A program made the translations under genes and the position numbers. From Moritella sp. 5 (lineage in GTDB: Bacteria; Pseudomonadota; Gammaproteobacteria; Enterobacterales; Moritellaceae): a stretch of 64,000 bases of DNA. The notes under the pieces are model-generated. The model was not told the DNA's origin and ran no database searches. It was given only the letters and a program-made list of their open reading frames with translations. The stretch is from contig NZ_CP056122.1 in assembly GCF_018219455.1 (NCBI RefSeq), positions 4,086,065 through 4,150,064 of the forward strand, in the 5' to 3' direction. Below, piece after piece: positions 61,107-64,000 of this stretch (the stretch's first letter is position 1; each line of letters begins with the position of its first letter).

Positions 61107-61121
61107 GAGACATTTTGTCGC
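61107..61121. promoter_or_regulatory. putative upstream activating site B
   Basis: GAGACA-TTT-TGTCGC is a near-perfect dyad; its arms are identical to those of site A read on the other strand. It lies about 70 bases upstream of the fdh -24 element, a normal distance for an NtrC-type activator. Confidence 0.65.
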
Positions 61122-61154
61122 TACAAATGATCACGCCTGTATCAAATTGTCCCG

Positions 61155-61180
61155 ATTAAAATAAGGGTTATTAGTCCCTT
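61155..61180 (-). terminator. terminator of the DUF3305-DUF3306 operon
   Basis: AAGGG-ACTAATAA-CCCTT on the minus strand, directly after the stop codon, followed by ATTTTAATC. It separates this operon from the fdh promoter downstream. Confidence 0.65.
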
Positions 61181-61866
61181 TATGTCTCACCTTGCTGAAT
61201 AATTTTGTGATGTGGCTCATCGCAGCCTTGCGATAATTTGAAATCTTCCGTGACGGGTTCAACTGTTTCATCTTCAACAGCTGACATTTCTGCTTCTTCT
61301 GTTCGTTCAATACTGGCGTCTTCTACTCGATCTTCTTCCTGTACTCGATCCGTTTCCGACATCAACTCCGTTTCTTGCTCAGGTTCTTCTAATACTGTCT
61401 TAACCCAACCACGTAACTGCTTTGCGATACTATCGTCGAGTTTAGGGATATTAGAAAAGTCTTCAGTATGATCGTCCATATCACTGATATAGTTGAATTC
61501 ATCTGAATGAAATAATTTAGCGAGCGCCGCTTTTTTTACTGATTTATCAACCCCCTGCTTTATAAATGAAACGACGCCGCTGTCAAATGTCACACTATCT
61601 ACATCTGCAATTGTTAATACGTCATCACTGCTCTTGTCTGCAATATCGCTCTGCTTATCTACCGCATCATCGACAACGTCATTCGTCACTTTATCTAGCG
61701 TAACGGCTTGATTAATTTCTGCGTTAGCATCATAAACTGGCTCAAGAAATTGCTTAGATTCAGTTAATTCTTCAACCGCTTCATTCGTTTCCGATAACGT
61801 TGTTGAAGCTTTGTCTTTAGCCGTCAGAGAGCGGCTAGACCAACGTTGAAAAAAGTTAGTTGCCAC
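61180..61866 (-). CDS. DUF3306 family protein
   Basis: The product (about 228 residues) starts VATNFFQRWSSRSL, as DUF3306 proteins do, and carries the family core ALAKLFHSDEFNYISDMDDHTEDF. The rest is highly acidic and Glu/Thr/Val-rich, probably disordered. I take GTG 61866 as start: AAAGGA lies seven bases before it, it restores the family N-terminus, and it overlaps the DUF3305 stop by only 11 bases, whereas the frame's ATG at 61911 would add 15 basic residues. DUF3306 and DUF3305 genes accompany fdh clusters; their role is unknown, maturation being inferred. Confidence 0.82.
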   Translation of the reverse strand: MATNFFQRWSSRSLTAKDKASTTLSETNEAVEELTESKQFLEPVYDANAEINQAVTLDKVTNDVVDDAVDKQSDIADKSSDDVLTIADVDSVTFDSGVVSFIKQGVDKSVKKAALAKLFHSDEFNYISDMDDHTEDFSNIPKLDDSIAKQLRGWVKTVLEEPEQETELMSETDRVQEEDRVEDASIERTEEAEMSAVEDETVEPVTEDFKLSQGCDEPHHKIIQQGET

Positions 61867-62338
61867 TTGAACGTCCTTTTTTATCTTTATAACGTTTCTT
61901 TTTAAATTCAATCAGTTCGCCATGACGCCCAATGAATGCTTCCATCCAAGCCTGAACTGGTAAGGGCATTTGAATATGTAACACTTGGTAGTCGCCATCC
62001 ATGTAACTGCTTGCGACACTTTGCGCAACAGTGATAAGTAACGGCGATAGCTGCTCATTATTTTCTTCACAAACAATAAACAAATGCGGGTCTTGTGAAC
62101 TGAGGTTAAAACGATAATCAGTTCGTTCATCGCGGTATAACGTTAATACACGCTCATAACAGGTGCCAGTGCTGGCATCGTCTTGCGTGTGGTTGTGATC
62201 ATATAATTCGACATTATCAATAGACCAAGACAGCGTCGTCCAGCGTCCAATTTGCTTTTCTTCAGAGCAAAGACGAAACCTGATTGGCCAACTTGATTCG
62301 TCTTTTTCTAAGCGCTTATGTTCATCAATTTGTTGCAC
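61856..62338 (-). CDS. DUF3305 family protein
   Basis: The 160-residue protein has WPIRFRLCSEEKQIGRWTTLSW near the N-terminus and ends in LPVQAWMEAFIGRHGELIEFKKKRY, the block that typifies DUF3305. No signal peptide or TM. It is cotranscribed with the DUF3306 gene from a sigma54-type promoter and diverges from fdhD. The pair is seen next to formate dehydrogenase genes in many proteobacteria; function unestablished. Confidence 0.85.
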   Translation of the reverse strand: MQQIDEHKRLEKDESSWPIRFRLCSEEKQIGRWTTLSWSIDNVELYDHNHTQDDASTGTCYERVLTLYRDERTDYRFNLSSQDPHLFIVCEENNEQLSPLLITVAQSVASSYMDGDYQVLHIQMPLPVQAWMEAFIGRHGELIEFKKKRYKDKKGRSSGN

Positions 62339-62409
62339 ACATGCTCCTTTATTCTATTTTTATAATTATTTAGTATTTTTATAATTTCTTATATAACGCA
62401 CCCTACTCA

Positions 62410-62425
62410 GCAAAATTTAGACCAA
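62410..62425 (-). promoter_or_regulatory. sigma54-type promoter of the DUF3305 operon
   Basis: On the minus strand TTGGTCTAAATTTTGC has both TTGG and TTGC in exact register (GG and GC ten bases apart), while the central CACG is not conserved. Transcription would start near 62398, about 60 bases before the ATG. Confidence 0.6.
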
Positions 62426-62453
62426 GTTCAAGATAAGTGACAAATAAAATGGT

Positions 62454-62482
62454 GATACCCAAGTTACTTCAAGATGCAGGGG
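62454..62482. repeat. intergenic repeat, copy 2 (partial)
   Basis: GATACCCAAGTTACTTCAAGATGCAGGGG shares the loop and left arm of the hairpin repeat at 1338-1370; the right arm is absent or diverged. It lies between the divergent DUF3305 and fdhD promoters. Confidence 0.55.
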
Positions 62483-62487
62483 ATAAG

Positions 62488-62503
62488 TTGGAATGAACTT
62501 TGC
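62488..62503 (+). promoter_or_regulatory. sigma54-type promoter of fdhD
   Basis: TTGGAATGAACTTTGC carries TTGG and TTGC in exact register. The predicted start, near 62515, leaves a leader of about 27 bases before the fdhD ATG, which has AGGA before it. Confidence 0.65.
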
Positions 62504-62541
62504 TTACCTCTTGATAGATATATAAACCAGCAGGACTTTCG

Positions 62542-63420
62542 ATGCCGCAATTACCAAAAATAATTAAAACCAACTCTTCAGTTGAGCACACTATGACCGT
62601 CGACATCATGGATGAATATGGCGATACCATGACTAAAGAGATCGCGTGTGAACATCCGTTAACGATTTACTTAAACTGGGTAGAAATCGTAACAGTGATG
62701 ACGCTCGGAGCCCGCCCTGCCGACCTCGTGCTTGGATATTTAAAAAACCAAGGTTTCATTGAAGACATTGCCGCGATTGAATCAGTAATTATTGATTGGG
62801 ATACAAATTCTGCAGCCGTGATCACCCGTGAAAATACTGATGGTTTAGAAGATCAGTTATCGAAAAAAACCGTTACTTCAGGCTGTGGTCAAGGCACCAT
62901 GTTTGGCAATGTAATGAAAAAACTAGAAGGTATCACACTTCCACAACCTAGATTACGTCAATCAAAACTCTATGGTTTGTTAGAAGCATTAACTCACCAC
63001 AACGCAACTTATAAAGCGGCCGGTGCAGTGCATGGCTGTGCAGTGTGTAAAGACACCACTATTTTATCGTTTGTCGAAGATGTAGGCCGTCACAATGCAG
63101 TTGATACCTTGGCTGGGGAGATGTGGTTAAAAGGTCAAACAGGTGAAGATAAGATCTTTTATACTACAGGCCGCCTCACGTCTGAGATGGTGATTAAAGT
63201 AGCGCAAATGGGGATCCCGGTATTATTATCTCGATCCGGTGCTACACAAATGGGTTACGACTTAGCAAAAAAACTGGGTATTACCATGGTTGCTCGCGCC
63301 AAAGGTAATCGTTTTCAAGTATATAACGGTATGGCAAACCTAATTTTAGATGTCAAAGGCCCTGACGCAGAAGCGCTTGCACAAGAACAATCATCAACAC
63401 TAATCGGTAAGAGTGCATGA
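62542..63420 (+). CDS. fdhD: formate dehydrogenase accessory protein FdhD
   Basis: FdhD moves sulfur from the cysteine desulfurase to the Mo/W-bis-MGD cofactor, without which formate dehydrogenase is inactive. The 292-residue protein shows EHPLTIYLNWVEIVTVM, LVLGYLKNQGFI, TSGCGQGT (Cys115), GAVHGCAVCKD (Cys166 and 169), VEDVGRHNAVDTLAGEMWL and GRLTSEMVIKVAQMGIPVLLSRSG, all typical. The usual CxxC loop near Cys115 has a single cysteine here (GCGQG), so the other cysteines may take part. Its stop overlaps the next start (ATGA). Confidence 0.94.
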   Translation: MPQLPKIIKTNSSVEHTMTVDIMDEYGDTMTKEIACEHPLTIYLNWVEIVTVMTLGARPADLVLGYLKNQGFIEDIAAIESVIIDWDTNSAAVITRENTDGLEDQLSKKTVTSGCGQGTMFGNVMKKLEGITLPQPRLRQSKLYGLLEALTHHNATYKAAGAVHGCAVCKDTTILSFVEDVGRHNAVDTLAGEMWLKGQTGEDKIFYTTGRLTSEMVIKVAQMGIPVLLSRSGATQMGYDLAKKLGITMVARAKGNRFQVYNGMANLILDVKGPDAEALAQEQSSTLIGKSA

Positions 63421-64000
63421 GCGAACACTTCCCTGCTTTTATGAATGTAAAGCAAGTCGCTGAGTATTTAGACCTGAATGAAAAAAAGGTCTACACACTG
63501 GCTAACGATGGCCATTTGCCTGCAACGAAAGTAACGGGTAAATGGTTATTTCCCAAAGCAATGTTGGATAAATGGCTACTGGAGTCTTGTCATAACGGCG
63601 TACTAAATGACCGCTTACTCATCGCAGGTTCTGATGATCCACTCTTGCAACTGGTCGTGGGGAAGATGGCACAAAAGCTTGGCAGTACCGCACTGGTTGG
63701 TTATACCTCAACAGGCACTCGCCAAGGTTTAGCCATGCTCAGTAAAGGCCATGTGGATATTTGTGCGATACACTGGGGACATGCAGAAGAAGCAAGCTTG
63801 CGTCATCCAGCATTATTACAGCAATATCCAGGGCATAAAAACTGGGTACTGATCCACGCCTTCGAGCGTCAACAAGGCTTAGTGGTTAATAAAGAATTAG
63901 CCGATTTAGTAAACTCACGCTCTTTAAACTTACAAGAATTACTGACTTCACGCTGGCGCTGGGCACTACGTCAAGAAGGAGCTGGTAGTATGCGCGCCTT
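63417..64000 (+). CDS. excisionase-type HTH plus PBP-like regulator, 5' part only
   Basis: The frame starts at the ATG overlapping the fdhD stop and runs off the window with 194 codons seen. Residues 8-55 form a MerR/excisionase-type DNA-binding domain (MNVKQVAEYLDLNEKKVYTLANDGHLPATKVTGKWLF in parts). From about residue 65 a periplasmic-binding-like domain follows (DRLLIAGSDDPLLQLVVGKMAQ; GYTSTGTRQGLAMLSKGHVDICAIHWG), as in ModE-like one-component regulators thought to sense molybdate, tungstate or molybdopterin. Coupling to fdhD suggests a role in metal or cofactor control; the ligand is inferred. Confidence 0.88.
   Translation, partial: MSEHFPAFMNVKQVAEYLDLNEKKVYTLANDGHLPATKVTGKWLFPKAMLDKWLLESCHNGVLNDRLLIAGSDDPLLQLVVGKMAQKLGSTALVGYTSTGTRQGLAMLSKGHVDICAIHWGHAEEASLRHPALLQQYPGHKNWVLIHAFERQQGLVVNKELADLVNSRSLNLQELLTSRWRWALRQEGAGSMRA

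Overview
The window reads as chromosomal DNA of a marine gammaproteobacterium close to Moritella, Psychromonas or Vibrio. The reasons are AT-rich intergenic DNA, enterobacteria-like but divergent housekeeping proteins, dapB-carAB, queA-tgt-yajC-secDF and guaBA in the usual gammaproteobacterial arrangement, a NADAR-RibA fusion of a kind known from Vibrio, and a cluster for periplasmic formate dehydrogenase and tungstate. This assignment rests on recognition alone; no search was run.

Layout. 0-6.1 kb: 5' part of an RpoS-like sigma factor, yciA, ltaE, sstT and a four-gene minor pseudopilin operon. 6.2-15.3 kb: a small Cys-rich protein, carB, carA, dapB, a 36-residue membrane peptide gene, fklB, nagK and a lipoate-ligase-like gene. 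15.3-18.7 kb: dnaK-dnaJ behind a clear sigma32 promoter. 18.8-27.5 kb: accessory genes: an orphan ABC-type binding protein, cytochrome c', a hybrid kinase divergent from an orphan solute-binding protein, NADAR-RibA, cytochrome b561, an EamA exporter behind a probable leader peptide, and a rhodanese. 27.6-33.2 kb: queA-tgt-yajC-secD-secF. 33.2-35.1 kb: a decayed island with a truncated tssJ, transposase remnants, a repeated insertion-sequence end and a lipoprotein gene. 35.1-42.7 kb: guaA, guaB, xseA, an MCP with a structured leader, rof and a conserved hypothetical. 42.9-64 kb: phoX, a two-component system, tupABC-mobA-mobB/moeA, the formate dehydrogenase operon, DUF3305/DUF3306 genes, fdhD and a partial HTH/PBP regulator.

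The most interesting signal is in the last 19 kb. Each of the four outward transcription units of the tungstate/formate cluster (tupA; the fdh operon; DUF3305-DUF3306; fdhD) has a sigma54 -24/-12 element of identical form, TTGG-N8-TTGC, in the right orientation. Two of the control regions, about 12.5 kb apart, also carry the same near-palindrome, GAGACA/GCGACA-NNN-TGTC(G/T)C. The cluster encodes its own NtrC-type regulator with a GAFTGA loop and a Cache-like sensor kinase. I infer a local sigma54 regulon joining tungstate uptake, molybdopterin-cofactor synthesis and formate oxidation under one two-component system.

Other points are a hairpin that buries the ribosome binding site of the MCP gene, an aromatic-rich leader peptide before an EamA exporter, gene fusions (NADAR-RibA, MobB-MoeA), a missed small membrane ORF with its own terminator, and a heptanucleotide tandem repeat upstream of the sigma factor. 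No tRNA, rRNA, CRISPR array or intact mobile element was seen.
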